Origin: Liolophura sinensis
Lineage: Eukaryota > Mollusca > Polyplacophora > Chitonida > Chitonidae
DNA length: 60,000 nucleotides
Direction: 5' to 3'
NCBI RefSeq assembly: GCF_032854445.1
Contig: NC_088300.1
Location: 18,049,570 to 18,109,569 of the forward strand
The notes beneath the pieces were generated by a model that saw only the letters and a list, made by a program, of their open reading frames with translations, was not told the origin of the DNA and ran no database searches. This document shows, one piece after another, positions 34,039-47,851 of the stretch. Both the position numbers and the translations under genes were made by a program. The stretch's first letter is position 1. Each line of letters begins with the position of its first letter.

Positions 34039-34163
34039 CCCACGTACGGTCGGAGAGGAAGTCAGCATGATCTGGACTTGAACTCACAGCGACCGCATTG
34101 GTGAGAGACTCCTGGGTCATTACACTGCGCTAGCGCGCTAACCAACTGAGCCACGGAGGCCCC
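34039..34163 (-). mobile_element. SINE head fragment (tRNA-like part)
   Basis: The minus strand starts GGGGCCTCCGTGGCTCAGTT, reads on through a box A and AGTTCAAGTCC (box B), and stops at CCGTACGTGGGG, next to a T-rich run on the plus strand. It shows the full tRNA-derived head that the copy at 13950 has lost. The central and tail parts are missing. Confidence 0.7.
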
Positions 34164-34169
34164 AAAGAA

Positions 34170-35610
34170 TATATGAAGGTTAGTTGGCCGATCTCTGACT
34201 TTGAATGAAAACGATTATAACACAATGCCCTAAACTGTCATTTTGACAAAGAATGTAGCATCATGGCTTAAAGGGATACAGATTCGACACTGATTGGCTG
34301 AGAGTGGACATAGAGGGTTTAAAGGCTTAAACTTTGCAGTTCTGGTCACACTTGAATAAATCTGCCATTCAGATGGACTTGCCTATCTCTCACTCCACCA
34401 AATCAGAATCGGTTCTTTATCCCTTAAACCTCTGATTTTTACTGACAATGTTTATAGTAAGTCGACTTAGTTATCGTAAGATAACTGTGATCTTGAGTCT
34501 GTAGCATGATGGCCTAAACTAAGATGACCCAATCGGTAATGTTGACTTAGTGATTTTGACTGAAAATGGTTTTAAGTATAATGAATCAAACTCATCTGTT
34601 CATATTTTGCAAATAGTAATTCAAAATTTCACACAAAACTTCTTTTTCCCTGACAAGTTGGAATCGGCCATCCAAATAGCATAACACCTCTAGATATTTT
34701 ATTCAAGATTTGTGCTTTCTTAAAGATGAATAATTTGCGATTATGAATAACATAAAGCGTTGGTGTGCCGTGGTTCATTAAGGAGCAGCAGCCAGGGATA
34801 CAACTGGGCCCCGGGGCACAAGGAAGGAGAGTCAGACGGTGTCTTCCTGTCCACGAAGCATGGACGGTAATGAAAGGGTTGGAGTTCAAGCCACAGACAA
34901 CAGGTGTCGCTTTGCCGATGCACCTGCCTTACTGCGTCACGGCTGCTTAGATGGTGCCTAGAAACTGACCGATTATTCTAGGTTGCAACACTGCTGTTTT
35001 ACATTTACATGTACGCGATATTAAGGTACGAGTGTTCCGAGTGTGTTATGACTCAAACATAGCAGTGTATGACAGAATGGAGTAGGGGGTTGGGGTAGGG
35101 GTGGGGAAAGGATTGTAAGGGGTGAGGGGAGGACCAGGTAACGATCATGCCATCACATGTAGCTATACAGATTATTATAACACGTCTTATTTCTGCCCGG
35201 GGCCGGTGATTTTTCGTATCCAGTCCTCTCTAGATTACTCGTTTAAAAACAGATGGTGTGTACTGAGCTAAATTGATTGCGCTTTTTCCTGCCAACGCTG
35301 AAGAAACATGGGCGGAGCCAGCAAGAGATATCTGTGAAATTTCATGGCGCCCAATTGACACTTTTGTGAATTTTGCAAAAAAAATATCTTTGAAATAAAA
35401 ACGTTCACTTCGGCTTGAATCGCCTGAAGCTCGAACAGGGTCTTACGCCTATCCGTTGCCCAGCAGTTTGTTATGCAATGTTTAATTGAAAGAAGCCGCG
35501 GTGTGAGGCGGCCGGTCCATTACCTCGGCCGTGTTCCAACAATGAGAGTAAATCAATGGTTGATAAAGCCTGCGGATAGTCCTTACATGGCAGATACCGC
35601 CGGAATCGGG
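34170..35610. other. No gene seen; G-rich tract
   Basis: 35080-35133 has repeated G runs on the plus strand (GGGGGTTGGGGTAGGGGTGG) that could form a G-quadruplex. No gene. Confidence 0.45.
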
Positions 35611-35617
35611 AAAAGTT

Positions 35618-35644
35618 GTCACGTGATGAACGAAGTCACGTGAC
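35618..35644. promoter_or_regulatory. Tandem GTCACGTGA (CLEAR/M-box-like) sites
   Basis: GTCACGTGAT at 35618-35627 and GTCACGTGAC at 35635-35644 are spaced 17 bases start to start. GTCACGTGAC is the consensus bound by TFEB/MITF/USF-type bHLH-Zip proteins. No gene start is recognised within a kilobase. Confidence 0.4.
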
Positions 35645-36126
35645 AGACTCAACTATCATTATCTCTCGCCAATACCACTAATCGCTCGCCAGTTTCATTT
35701 ATTAACCAATAATACAGCAAACGTTTGATTGAATCCATTTATTCCCAGCCGCTAATTTTATTCGGCATGTAAACATAATCGTAACTTACTCATAATATGT
35801 AGAATCGATAGACCAGCAGCTGTTCATCGAGCCATGCGTTTGATAACTTTTAACTGTGTATAGTCAACTGTAATTCATCGCTGCCATCAAATGTGAATCG
35901 GTATGCCCAACACGCAGTTAATTTTACAAGCAAGAAGCAAGATGTTATTAAGCGTAAATAATTAATCACGTCACTGATTCGAAATCAGCAGACATGAATA
36001 GGCGGAAGAAAAAAATAAAGACAAATTTGAAATGAAGGCATCTCTGCGGCATATTGCATACACTAACAGACCGAAGTGGTGCGAAGAACCCCAGGTAAAA
36101 TACCTGTCGTACGCTGGCAGGTTTAC

Positions 36127-36291
36127 CTCTGACACCTCCGGGAAATAGCTCTTTCCTGGCTTTAAGTCGTGTAACAGAATCCCCCAAGGCTTTGGTAATA
36201 TGGCAATTTAAATCACATCCCATTCTATCATCCAGAAATTCCAAAAACACATTAGAGCATTTATTTCGTTCAGTTCCCTTTGGTTTAGCCG
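36127..36291 (-). other. Candidate coding exon, unrecognised
   Basis: On the minus strand ATTATTGTAG|CG precedes and TCAGAG|GTAAACC follows 165 nt with one frame open (54 codons, phase 1 to phase 1). It includes NVFLEFLDDRMGCDLNCHIT and a basic stretch TRLKARKELFPGG. The frame remains open for another 50 codons beyond the donor, but that part is low in charge and phenylalanine-rich. No family is recognised and no partner exon was found. Confidence 0.2.
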
Positions 36292-37169
36292 CTACAATAA
36301 TGAATGCTTAATGCAACTGATGAAAAATGGTGTCGAAATTTAGTGAATTATTTCTCCGTTGCCCTCAATTGACTTGTGATTTGCGTTGGGGATTTGGACC
36401 AGATTGAGAGCAGTGGCGATGTAAGACGCCGGGATCCGACCCGGTTGGAGCAAACAGCTATTTCCTTTCATAAATGCCAACACGAAAAGCTGCGTGTTGA
36501 ATGAATTCAATTATTGGGGGTAGCATTTAGTAGGGAATAGAGAAAAACGAGTTTTGAGTAACGAAGTTCAGACGGCGTTCATGAAGGCAGTCGACGTCTC
36601 AATTAGGGTGCGGACAGTCAGAAACCGTGGCCAGCGCACACCGCGGGAGTCCGTCAGTGTGACTGGTGTGTTGGGTCAGAATCTACAATTAGTTCTCTTT
36701 GATCGACCCCAGCCGGCAATGCCCGAGCCGTATCGATACCGTATGGACTCTCTGGTAACTGAAGTAACTGTAAACCGCCGCTGAATATATTGGTCAAGAT
36801 TCAGTAATCGTAGGTTTTCACCAAACCAATACATCCAATGGATTCCGGCCAGGAACTCTTGTGGATGCCTTTACCACGCCAAATTAAGTTCTGACAACGT
36901 TATATATCCCAGACTGCAAACGCGTCCAAAAATGTGATTGTTTATAGGTGCATCTAGTTAGGATTGTCTGGTAATTCCTTGAATTTAATTCAATTTTCAT
37001 GAGTCTCTTTGTCTCCATCTTCATTAAAAATCAATTAAGGACCGGATGTTTAATTCAGTTATGCATAATATAAAAAAACATGGAGATTAAAATAACAATG
37101 GCAATGGCAAAGGAAATGCTGACGAAACTATACGCTAGTTTTTAGGAAACGCAACCAGGAAACGCAAGG

Positions 37170-37440
37170 GTAAGCTTTTGGATCTTACATTACATCAGTT
37201 AGAAAACAGCTTGTGAGTCGTACATTACATCAGTTAGAACACACGATCCCAGCTTGTGGATCAAACTTTACATCAGTTAGTAAGCCTAACTTGTAAAGGA
37301 ACAAGTCCAGCTTGTAAGTCGTACATTACATCAGTTAGAACACAGAATCGCACCTTGTGAGTCGTGCATTACATCACTTAAAAAACCAAGATCGCGGCTT
37401 GTGAGTCGTGCATTACATCAGCTAGGACACAAGAACACAG
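37170..37440. repeat. Degenerate minisatellite, about 45-60-bp units
   Basis: CAGCTTGTGAGTCGTACATT followed by ACATCAGTTAGAACAC is repeated about five times. Confidence 0.8.
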
Positions 37441-40400
37441 AACTCGTCACGATAGCAGTACTCATAATAAATCTCTGTCTTTCTCTAAGGCCTTTCTCTC
37501 TTATTGTGAGTCAAATAGCTATCGTTTATTAGTGACCATGTTTTCATCACATTATCAGCGTATTATATTTATGTGTTATCTGAACAGGTACAATGTTAAA
37601 CAGTCAAATAAGAGGTCAAGTACTAAACTGACCTCCCCCAGCACCTGGCGTCAAGGGCAACGCTTCATTTTACCCCAAGAAATTAATTAATACTCAGGGG
37701 GATGGCATTTCTTTGCTTCTTAATTCGTAATTTGGAATTACCCAAGCAACGGCTACCCAAGCTTGCCCGCACGGATTTAGGTTGTCGTTTATTGACCAAT
37801 CTGGAATGTTCATATTGCAGTTGACTAAGTATAAAAAGGTAAAAACGGCGTTGACCTAAAGATAAGAATGATTGCCTAGAGTTTAATTATCTGTGCATAT
37901 TTCAAACCGTAAATTAGACCAAACCCTCCTCTGAGACGTGACAGTAATTTTTGGAAAAATTTATCAGCTTGTAACACCTGTGACTTCTATAATTCTTATG
38001 AATATTAAAGCAAAAGTCTCTAGTGTATATGTCAAGGGGACAAAGGTCCATCTGAAAGCTCACGGTCACTGAAAATGATTAACTGGTTAACGGGTGAGCG
38101 GATTTTGTTTCAGGCCTCAAAGTACAGTAGCCCCAGAAATCCCCTCGAAAAATGCACAGGGCAAAGTTCCGAAAATCCGTTTTTAAATTGACAGACTGTT
38201 TATAAGTATACAAGGTGCCCTGTGGGAAAGCTTTCTTAAGATAATTCGATTTCTTAAAAGTCTGCAATGGCTCAACATGTGTACCAAAGTTTGTCACAGA
38301 GCAAGAAATACTGGTAAAAATAATTATGTATAAAACAGAATGACGGAAATATGAACTGAACAGGTGAGGGGACATTACCGTTTGGACAAACCGCAGTAAA
38401 AGCAGAGTAGATCGTTTTATGCAAAGCTATTTATTATTTCTCAGGGGTCGTATTTTTTTTCGTTGTATATTCCAGAGTAATCAAGGAATGGCTTAACAAC
38501 CCACGGCTACACTATGACATGGTCCATAAAAACATCAAAATTACCTTCTGCTGGCTACGCGGATCCCGGACCATGCACGTGCTTAAACTGTGCATAGTTG
38601 AACAGTTAAAGCCGTTAATAGAGACTTTGAAAATATCGTTGCAAGGCGTCAAACATTGAACAGATAAAGGCAACAAGACATCATTGAAAATTGTCACCAA
38701 ATCGACAGCAACCAGCCCATGTTAACCAGTGAGGTCATTATATTTCTTTAGCGATTTTAGGCCGATAGTACGTTTACAGTAATGGCCAGAGGCCGATTCA
38801 ACAAAACTATTTCTGACCTAAGCCAAAATTTAAAATCTTTATAAAACACTCAGTTTTGGCACTGAAAGTTGAAATTTAGATGTATTTGGCTTAGCATAAC
38901 GCTCATGAGGGAGACAAAATTTTGCTCAATAAAGCCTTAAGATCGCATTTCAAATTTCGACTTAAAGTCAGAAACGTCTTTGTGGAATCGGTCCTGGAAG
39001 TAAAACCTGGCTGAGTGAGATTTAGAAAGCGGTTTGATACAGAAACAATATTACGTTTATTATACACTTGCTGTGTACCACTACATGCCACATGACACCC
39101 ATGAAAGATGGTTCCTGTAAGTGACAGTCGTCTACGATAGTTTCACGTTTGGGGCTTGACCCACTGCTTAGTTGCATGCTACCAACATACATGTGCATGC
39201 ATATGAAGGACAGCTCTCGTCTCATTTTCTGGCACATAAATTCTTCAAGTAACACAGTAAATATAATTCCTGTAAGAAACAACTGTTTCCAAAGCCACAC
39301 ACGCAACGTAGTGCTGTGCATTACTGCTGACGCAAACTTTTACACGGAACGATCACAACGTGTGGGATCGGTACTACATGGTCAAGAGTCTTAGTATACA
39401 ATAGAGCCATGTGCAAAATACTTTGTACACTATACAGTAAGGAATAGAACTCGATAGATAGTTCACGGTAACATGCTGTTAGGATTGTTCATCGTGCAAT
39501 AAAGTTGTGTTCAAAAGTCTAACTGTTCATGTAAATGCATAGGTAATAGTAATTTGGTCACCTCTAGCATCATGGCTTAAGCATAATTGCGTGAAGAAAT
39601 GCAGCAATGTTAATAGCAATTTATTAGAAGCCATGCACTACTCTTCAATTACCGAACTTAAATATTTAATAAACAATAACGTGAAAGTCTACGCACTTTC
39701 CACACAGTATTGTGCGGTTCAACCCCCCCCCCCCCACCACCGACCATTTAACATACTATTGCTGAGAGCTGATGGACACTATTTGTAACAGGCGCTCCGC
39801 GAGGTCGTCAGACAGTTCCTTGTAGTATTTACTCTTAGTCTCGTTCGGCTTTAATATAACACGGCTCGATAATCTACTTTTACATAACTTTTGGTAGTCT
39901 GATTGGGAGTCTAATTGGTGCTTGTTTGGCACTTACCAAAAGAAAACATGCCAAACATTTGTCGGTCCGATGTCAGGGAATGTCTTGTCTGAGTTGTTTT
40001 GGATTGTGTTCCAGGGAGGTAGCACTTTAAATACAGTATTATAGGTCATTTCGGCCAGCCTTCTACAAGGAGAGGCTATCGTGATACGACTCACAGAAAC
40101 ATTGTGAGAAGCTATAGGTATTCCTCATCTTTCGTACCTCAGATGCAAAACAAAATCAAAATACAGGGTTTATGCATGATACACAGTCAATGTACAAGTT
40201 AATGGCCAAATGTAATCAGCAAAAACACGACAAAAGTTACATTTGTTAAGAACTGAGCCTTCTTTTTCTGGATGTTTGACGTATCATTCATGGCTTAAAA
40301 GGGTGGAGATGAAACTTGTTAAAGCAAGAGGCAGGAGAGTAATTTTGTTAATTACATTCCTATGCTTACCACAGTGGCAAAACACTTGTGCGCCCATTTA

Positions 40401-43400
40401 GGCTGTTTTTGTTCAGAAGACAAAAAAGGCTACCGAAGTTGATAGCCTTTGATCTTTAGCAATAAAACGCCGCCATGGTTTGTTTTTCAAGCTAATGGCT
40501 ACTCGATGTAATCAGGGGAAGAGAGGAAATTCGAGGAAGTGAAAATGTCATTCGTGGCCAATGCCAAGCCCCATGACCGCCACGTTCCAGGTGTGACCGC
40601 CACTTAGCATTTTTACCCATGACCTGAGGAAAAACACACAGACAAATAATGATGCGACAAGGAACTAACTGTGCTGCTCATAACAAAGAAATGGCATGGA
40701 AGTCGTGAACTTAGGTGGTGTCCAATTTGTTAAGAACTGAGCACTTGACAATACGTAACTCGTACTCTAAGTGTAATTGGATGTATTTTAATTGCAGTGA
40801 ATAAGAGGTAAAAAGCGGGCAAACGTAAACAAAGGAAAAATTATTTAAGGTAAACATAAAGAACATAACTACAGCTATCTTTAGCTATCACGAAGCTATC
40901 ACAGCTGTCCGAATGATAGTCATAAGTGTTAAAACTTGAAGGAAGAGATTCCAAATATCCTCTTTATCTGAGGAAATTTCCGATGGTACGAGCGTGTGTT
41001 ATTCGGATGCCTGAGAACTTCTGTTACAATAGGAGTTTTTGTTTTATATTTCTATCTGTCAAAAAAAACTTGTGCATATGCCTATTTCCAACCCTACTTA
41101 AAATGGTAGTGTCTGGAAACTGAGTGTGGCCTAAAGATCCAATCAGGCAAATAAACGAAGTAAATAAACTAGAACGACGTTAAGAATGTTGAAAGCAGAC
41201 GTGAGAGTGGACAAATCGGATTATTTGGCCCTCGTTGTGCTTATCCTACAACAGCCTGTCTACTGTGAGAAAGTGGTGCTTTCTGTCATCGTGGAGTCAC
41301 GAGCTGGCTCACGCGCTGCAGACATCGCGGAGACATTTCCGGGACAACACGTCCGTTCTCTACAGACGACGGATACTGTAGCTCTTACGCGCATTGCACT
41401 GTGTTTTGTTATGGCAAACGCAAAAGTGAACTGAACGTAAACATGTCATTAACCAATCAGATCAGACGAAACATTTATCGGGTTGAGGTAATATCTGGGT
41501 CAATATGTCAAAAAAATCAGGTCAAACTTTCCCAGCTGTTGGGTCGTGTCACAGCCTGGGAATACGCCCAGCTGGCATTATTTCTAGCAAAGTTTATGCG
41601 CGCTAACAATCGACTGGGGAAGCATAATCAGGGTTTCACAACACACTTCTTGTACTGTATCGACTGACAATGTGAGTGTGTCTATACATTTCTGTACTTT
41701 TGCACTGCTTATTTCTTGACTTTTGAACATTTAACATGAATATTTATACGGACTGTACAACGTCGACGTCAGTGCCAATCCGGACACGACTGTGCGGAAC
41801 GGCATGAAGCGGGCAGTTGGAATTATTCGGGTAATGAAGGCAGTCCGAGAAAAGCGCTGACAGGTCTGTCTTGTCACGTTAAATCTGCCAGCCTATCGAC
41901 CCATGCCTCTCCCTCTCCGCGTACGTCCCGCTGGAAGGTCTGCTCGCCCTGGGCCTGTCTTATGTAAGGACTTGCCATCTCGCGCTGCACACACTTGGGT
42001 TGATATTCCCACTTCATAGGGGACAGGGAATTTCGAACTCAGACTGGAGAGAGAAAAAATTAATAAGACTTGAAGGATTAACTGGATGAATGCATTCTCC
42101 TGTACCGATTGCGGAATGTTTGCGCGGATGCGAGCTGGCGTGACTGATCGCGCAGCAATATCACAGTCCCGACCCTACCCGCATACAGTATAGAGAACGG
42201 CCTGAGCGTTCCTGTAACGAGTAGCACAAACTAAGAGTAGTGACCAATATTGCAACCCCGGTGTTTCTCACAGGCCCGAGATTCCTTGTAAATACAAAAT
42301 AAATAAAGATACCATCACCTCGAGTTCGTCATGATATTACAGTCACAGTTCTGTCTATAGTATAGATGTACATACAAATATCATTCTGTGACAGATGTGC
42401 CTCCGCCGCCTGAGATATCCTTACTGCAACAAATGCCGCATTCCTCGTCCAGTATTCCTTAAGTACATCACCGCCCGAGTGAACTTGTAAAGCTCTCGCT
42501 AGCTACATCGGATACTAAGTGATTCGAACCCCACATAAAGATTTTCTGAAGAGCTGGAGGTACATCTGATACTATTAAAAGCTGATAACTTCTTATAACA
42601 GACAATCAACGTTGATAAGTAATGGAACGATGCAGCCTGACACTTCATTTTCAGGAAGCCCTTGGGGAAAAAAAGATGAAAAACCTCCTTAAGTTTGACG
42701 CGAGTTCTTGTCAGAGACAAGTGCGGTTTGACGGACGGGCTGAAGGTTCTACTAGAACGAACATTCAACTTTTAGCAAAGGTGGCTCAATGAGCCTGTTC
42801 GTTTTTGACAAGGAGATTGGGCCCCCACTCAGAATTAAGTATAAGCCTGTATGGGGATATGGAGGATGTTAATTTAAAGAAGCTTGAACAAAGATTAAAA
42901 GTAAGACTAATGACCACATAAATTATCTTCTCTATCTCAAAACGAATTGAATCCAGATTTAAAGAGGGATTTGGTAGTCTAAAATAGAGCAGTTAAAGAA
43001 ACAAGAATCGAGCTGTGGCAAAACAGCGATATTTGATGCTTGAATACCTAAAGATTGCTAACTGTCTGAAAGCTGTTCACTAAAATACTACAAGGGACGG
43101 TGTATGACGTACGTCTGAAGCTTTTTTAAGTGTCTCTTTCACGTGCAACGAAAAATATACATTTATGCACATACAGGTTTGGCTGTAGAATGACTCTGTT
43201 TCCAGGTAAGCGCGTGAGTCCAGTGTTGCTATTGTCAGGGTAATAACTCCTCCCGCACAACATTATGAGCCTGTAGACCTACCTTTCTTTGGACTTTATC
43301 GGATTAGTTTCAGGCTAAAATTGGCAGATATTAAGCGTACAGAGTTACCTCTACACTCGATGTTTTGGGGCTTCGAGTAGCAGATAAACCCAGTTTGAGG

Positions 43401-46400
43401 CGAGCCTTGTGTTTGGCACGAGCGTATTGGATGGCTATATTTAACATAACGCTGTATCTTGCTTCAGTCGTGTTCTACATCTATATCACTGACAATAAAA
43501 CTTCAACATACACGGACATGAAAAAAACTTCAACGCTGAAGTGAATTGGACAAAACCCTGGAGGAACTGAAGAACATGTTTTCGGAGAAACAAAGTTCCC
43601 TCCTGGCAGTATTATACAGGGACATATTGTGATATGAAGTAATTTGTCTGTTGGCTTATTTGGCGCCCCTTCCGATTGACTGGAACGTCTTGTGTGAAGA
43701 GTGCAGAGAAACCCTTGACCCTTGCTCTAGGCATACACTTACTTCTCCCTCACTGCAGTTCTAAGAAATGAACGTGCTGACGGAAACTTCCACGGGCATC
43801 TCATAGACGGATTTCAGATGAATTTACGTAAATGGTTAGGTAATGCTGAGTTGGAATTGTTTCGTTACTTCTTGGTTACTTTAAAACACTTATCTCCAGT
43901 CGTCCCAATCTCGCAAACTGTCTATACAGCCAGAGGCGACATAGATAGCCATATCCGCTGCTCAATGGAATCTCAGCCGAGATTACATTGAGAAGGATGT
44001 TAAAACATAGCAGACCACAAGTGACCACATCCAGAAATAAGGCCTGAGGAACTGTGCGCAAAGGGTTTTTGACTTCAAAACTGTGAGAAAAAGATAACAG
44101 TTAAAACGACTGCTTAAAGCAAACTGTTACGTAGCCAGAGCATAAAGATAAAAGAATAATTCTTGGAATATTCCGGAAAATGTTAAGGGATGTGCCTAAA
44201 TAGTCAATCTTGGTTTTCTGTGCTCAATAACACTAATTTGTAATTTCCCAGTGACAACGGATGCAGAGAATAGAAACTGTGCATGAAAACAAGCGGGCGG
44301 AAAACAAGCATTGTATTATTAGAAATTCTGATGGTTTCTGGCAATACCGATGAGTATGATAGCGTCTGGGCATAAGGCGCTACATGCTGCTATGTGAGAG
44401 GTCAATTATGGACGACAGTGATAAAGTGGCGAGGTCGACGGTGCCGTGCAAATGGCCATTCGCAGACCTCGTAGATGTCAGTTCAGATCGTCGAGCTCAA
44501 AATCATTGCGCGCCTGATCACTTAATAACGTTTCATTATTACAAATCAACAGTCGACCGGACCGGACATTCACTGACCGACCACAGTTGCAGAGGTTCCA
44601 CTGTATACCCGATTCGACATTGTCCGGTAATTGTGAAGTGTAACTGTTATCTGGTCAAATGGCGAATCAGATCAAGAAGAGATTACATCAGCATTCAGAC
44701 AGTTACAAAGCGGTGAAGAGTTGAACCGATCCATTGTGGTGTGCCCGGAGTCTTGAAGCCAACAGACCGCAGACGATCGGCATTTTATTCGTCACACGGT
44801 CAGACAGAACATATTGCAGGAGCTCCGTTCGTTGTTCAAGGATTCTTTGATTCGCAAGGTATGCGAACCATAAACTATAAACCATAGTCCATGAAGCACA
44901 TTTTGCACCATATATTGAATACAACCTTCAGAACGACTTTTGTGCTCTAGATATGAGACATTCTAGAATGAGTGTAACATTCTGGTTTCCTACATCAGAT
45001 TGTCAGTTTCGATGTCAACTTATCTATTGCATGGCAAAACTTTCAAAGTCGAAAACAACAACTTTCACTTCCGGAATGCCGTTTATCAAATATTCCCACA
45101 GAGCCGCATATGAATTTCATAATGCGCTGGAGTCATGTAATAATCGGGTAAAGGCAGCTGCCAGTTTTCAGTAAGCCTGGGAATTTACATAGTTTATATT
45201 TCTGGAATGAAGTTCAAATAAAATTTCATATTCGTAATTCACAATGCGAATAATAAATAAATAAATAAATAAATAATGTAACTATTTCAGAGACGCGTCC
45301 ATTGCCATTGTCAAGAACAGCATCATGTCTGTGTGTTGCAGTTTGATAGATATTTGAACTTATTTCACGTTGGATAAGATACCAGAAAAAAACTCTTCTC
45401 GGTTGTCCAGTTCTCTCTGTCAACAGAGATTAAAACGAGGGGCTTGAACTATGGACACATCCGTGAACGGCCAACGTTGGGAATTGTGGTTTGTGGGATC
45501 AATAGAAAGCACCGGTGATGAAAGCTTATTGAATTATTAACGCCTCCTTGTGTGACCCCGACAATATGGTTGCCTGAATAGAACAGCAGAAATGGGATAA
45601 ACTCGTTTCTTTAAAACCTCTCAAATTTCACTTTTGATTGGACATACTTTTGTAGCTCCTCACTTCTGCTCGGGTGACAAATCAGGCGGATTAAGCGGAT
45701 TCGTGAAAATCTCGTCGTTACTTTTCGTTCTACAATCAAATTGTCTCCTCGCGCAACCATGCAGGACCTCTTTCTTCCTCTCTTACGGGATTGAAGAGCT
45801 CCACTTGCTGCTGTACACACCATTAACGCTGCATCGCCATAAGGACTAAGTTGCCACCTCTAACCACCAAGCCTGTTCAATGTATCAAAACACTCAACAT
45901 TCTCCTCGTTCTGATTGGAACCTCAGTCCATTATACACACTGTTAACTTAAACTACTTTTTATACATTAGATTTACTATGGGTTTTTTTTTTCAGTTGTG
46001 AAACACTGGGTTGTATTTTTTGGCTTTTTTTTTTGAAACAATTTTTTGCACTATTCTTGCAAATATGACACATAAGATGTTTCGCCTCAGGAATTTCCCT
46101 TGTGCAGATCTGACACACTGGAAACAGGTATTCTGCCTGTGTGTTGCTATAGACAGAAGCGATCACGTATTCCCATATCATCACCTGAAAACTATACCGC
46201 TTCTAATTCTTCCCCAAAAGTAACATGTGTTTTTACCTTTACCCAAACAAGGACTGTGAAAAAACATTGAACATTGTTTACAGTATACAAGACAAGGAAT
46301 CTTAGACGAGGTTAGATTCACGGCCAAGTTGTTCATAAGTGTATTAGGGCATGATCCCGGTATTAACTTTCGTCCCGACAAAAGTACCATTTGTTTTATT

Positions 46401-47400
46401 CTGGGAAGAGACTGGGATGTTAACCTTGATTAACTTTAATGCTGTTTTGAACAACTAGCCAACAATAAATGACATAAATGGCATCTATTTTTTCAAGACA
46501 ACGTCTACTTGCATGCTAAATTTCCTCAAACTTTTTTTCACATCGAGCTTTCCGTTATATACTTGAGTCAGAACTCGTAAATGTGCCAGAGGCTATCACA
46601 GTGCAATTGTCCATGCTCAGATTTTGAAAAAAAGAAATGACAGATGCACTTCATTATAGTAATGACACATTGGTCAACCACTGCTTTTGCGCGACCTTGC
46701 AATACGAAAACGTTAACAAGTGCAAGACTACGAAATTCCATGAAATACGATTACTTTTTTAATCTCGACAAGCATTGATTTTATACTTAACAGCCTTCAT
46801 TTCACTAAATGTTTGTATGATTCATTGAATAAGTGGACTTCCATGGAACAATTCTATGACATTTCCCATGTAATTCTTAGATTTCCCATATAGGAATCCG
46901 CTCAGACAATGCTTAATACCAAAATAGGTAAAACCAAACCCATGTTTAGGTATTGAGTTACCCACACAAATGGACAGTTATTTCACTTCTAATCCGACAT
47001 ACAGAGCCTTCAGTAAATAATCACCGCTTTCTCGATATACATGCAGTGTTTTTGAGGTGAATCAACATATTTCATATTTCACTAAACAACCAATATTTTT
47101 AAACTAACATTCTTGTATAGGGCGGGAGGGGGTGGAGGGGGGAACATAAAGTACCTTTCCACAAGCATGCATCCCATTGTCACCCTACGAGCTGATGAAC
47201 ATAAGTCAACATACCACAAACACTGACAAGCTGCTGTCATTTGCTATCTGTACAACGTCAAAGAATCATAGCTTCTCAAAATAAACGATACAACTGGCTG
47301 TTAAATCCGGTTAGGCGTCTTTTTTTGCTCGTTTGCATGTATTGAATTGCTCCATGCGAGGAATTGAAATCAGCTTCCAGTTTTGTCGTTGAAAAGGTCA
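37440..47400. other. About 10 kb with no supported gene
   Basis: Mostly unique AT-rich sequence. Short minus-strand exon-like pieces (for example 38552-38594, and 40374-40406 bounded by a long pyrimidine tract and CTGTG|GTAAGC) and GC-richer blocks at 41200-41400 and 41760-42000 were seen. None joins into a gene. Confidence 0.4.
45247..45277. repeat. (AATA)n microsatellite
   Basis: About seven AATA units. Confidence 0.9.
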
Positions 47401-47407
47401 TAACTGG

Positions 47408-47698
47408 CTAGGTGAACGTTATGCGCTCCTTTAGTGTTCGAACCTGAGCATTTTGACGCTTAAATTTACCTCCTTGATATGTGCTTAATACCGTATTCAA
47501 TAATGTTTCATTTTTACTACGGTGGCAGGGTTTATGGGGGGGGGGGGGAGTGGAGGGGGGAGGGGGGCTAAACCATGGATGGATTAAACCACTGGCCTTC
47601 AGCAGGTAACTGATAAACCTCTGACTTAAAGCCGCAGTCGAACTAGCCACAGCTGAGCCTGTAATCCAGTTAAAGATAAGTTGAATCATGAAATTCAT
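47408..47698 (-). other. Proline-rich frame over a G tract, not accepted as a gene
   Basis: An ATG frame of 96 codons with a hydrophobic start crosses the poly-G run at 47536-47568 (prolines on the minus strand). The acceptor TGGATTACAG|GC near 47667 gives a shorter version. Length variability of the G run makes a conserved frame unlikely. Confidence 0.2.
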
Positions 47699-47711
47699 GC
47701 GGTTATCTTAC

Positions 47712-47851
47712 TGATTCAGCTGTTCTCAGTATTTTGGACAATTTTGAGTAAATTGACCCAAGCTTTTCTCTCAGTGCAACGCTATCTGAAAACTGTAGGC
47801 AAAGAGTAACACCGAGTCCAAGCGTACATGTCAAATGATGAATCCATGTTT
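47712..47851 (-). other. Candidate coding exon with hydrophobic segment and helix
   Basis: On the minus strand a strong acceptor (TTTTTGTCTTTTAACAG) and the donor GAATCA|GTAAGAT bound 140 nt, entering in phase 1 and leaving in phase 0. The open frame has a hydrophobic stretch (LTCTLGLGVTLCLQF) followed by a helix-prone part (VALREKLGSIYSKLSKIL). It resembles a membrane anchor followed by a short coiled coil. I found no partner exon with matching phase nearby, so it may be a chance exon. Confidence 0.22.

Noticed and set aside
34120-34163. tRNA gene on the minus strand
   Set aside because: Box A and box B are present, but the sequence has an enlarged insert between them, does not fold to a full cloverleaf and matches the SINE head seen elsewhere.
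42520-42540. tRNA T-arm-like GGGGTTCGAATCAC on the minus strand
   Set aside because: No matching acceptor stem, D-arm or anticodon arm around it.
44384-44716. 110-codon plus-strand frame
   Set aside because: No splice context, no recognisable motif and a biased mixture of arginine, histidine and serine; likely chance.
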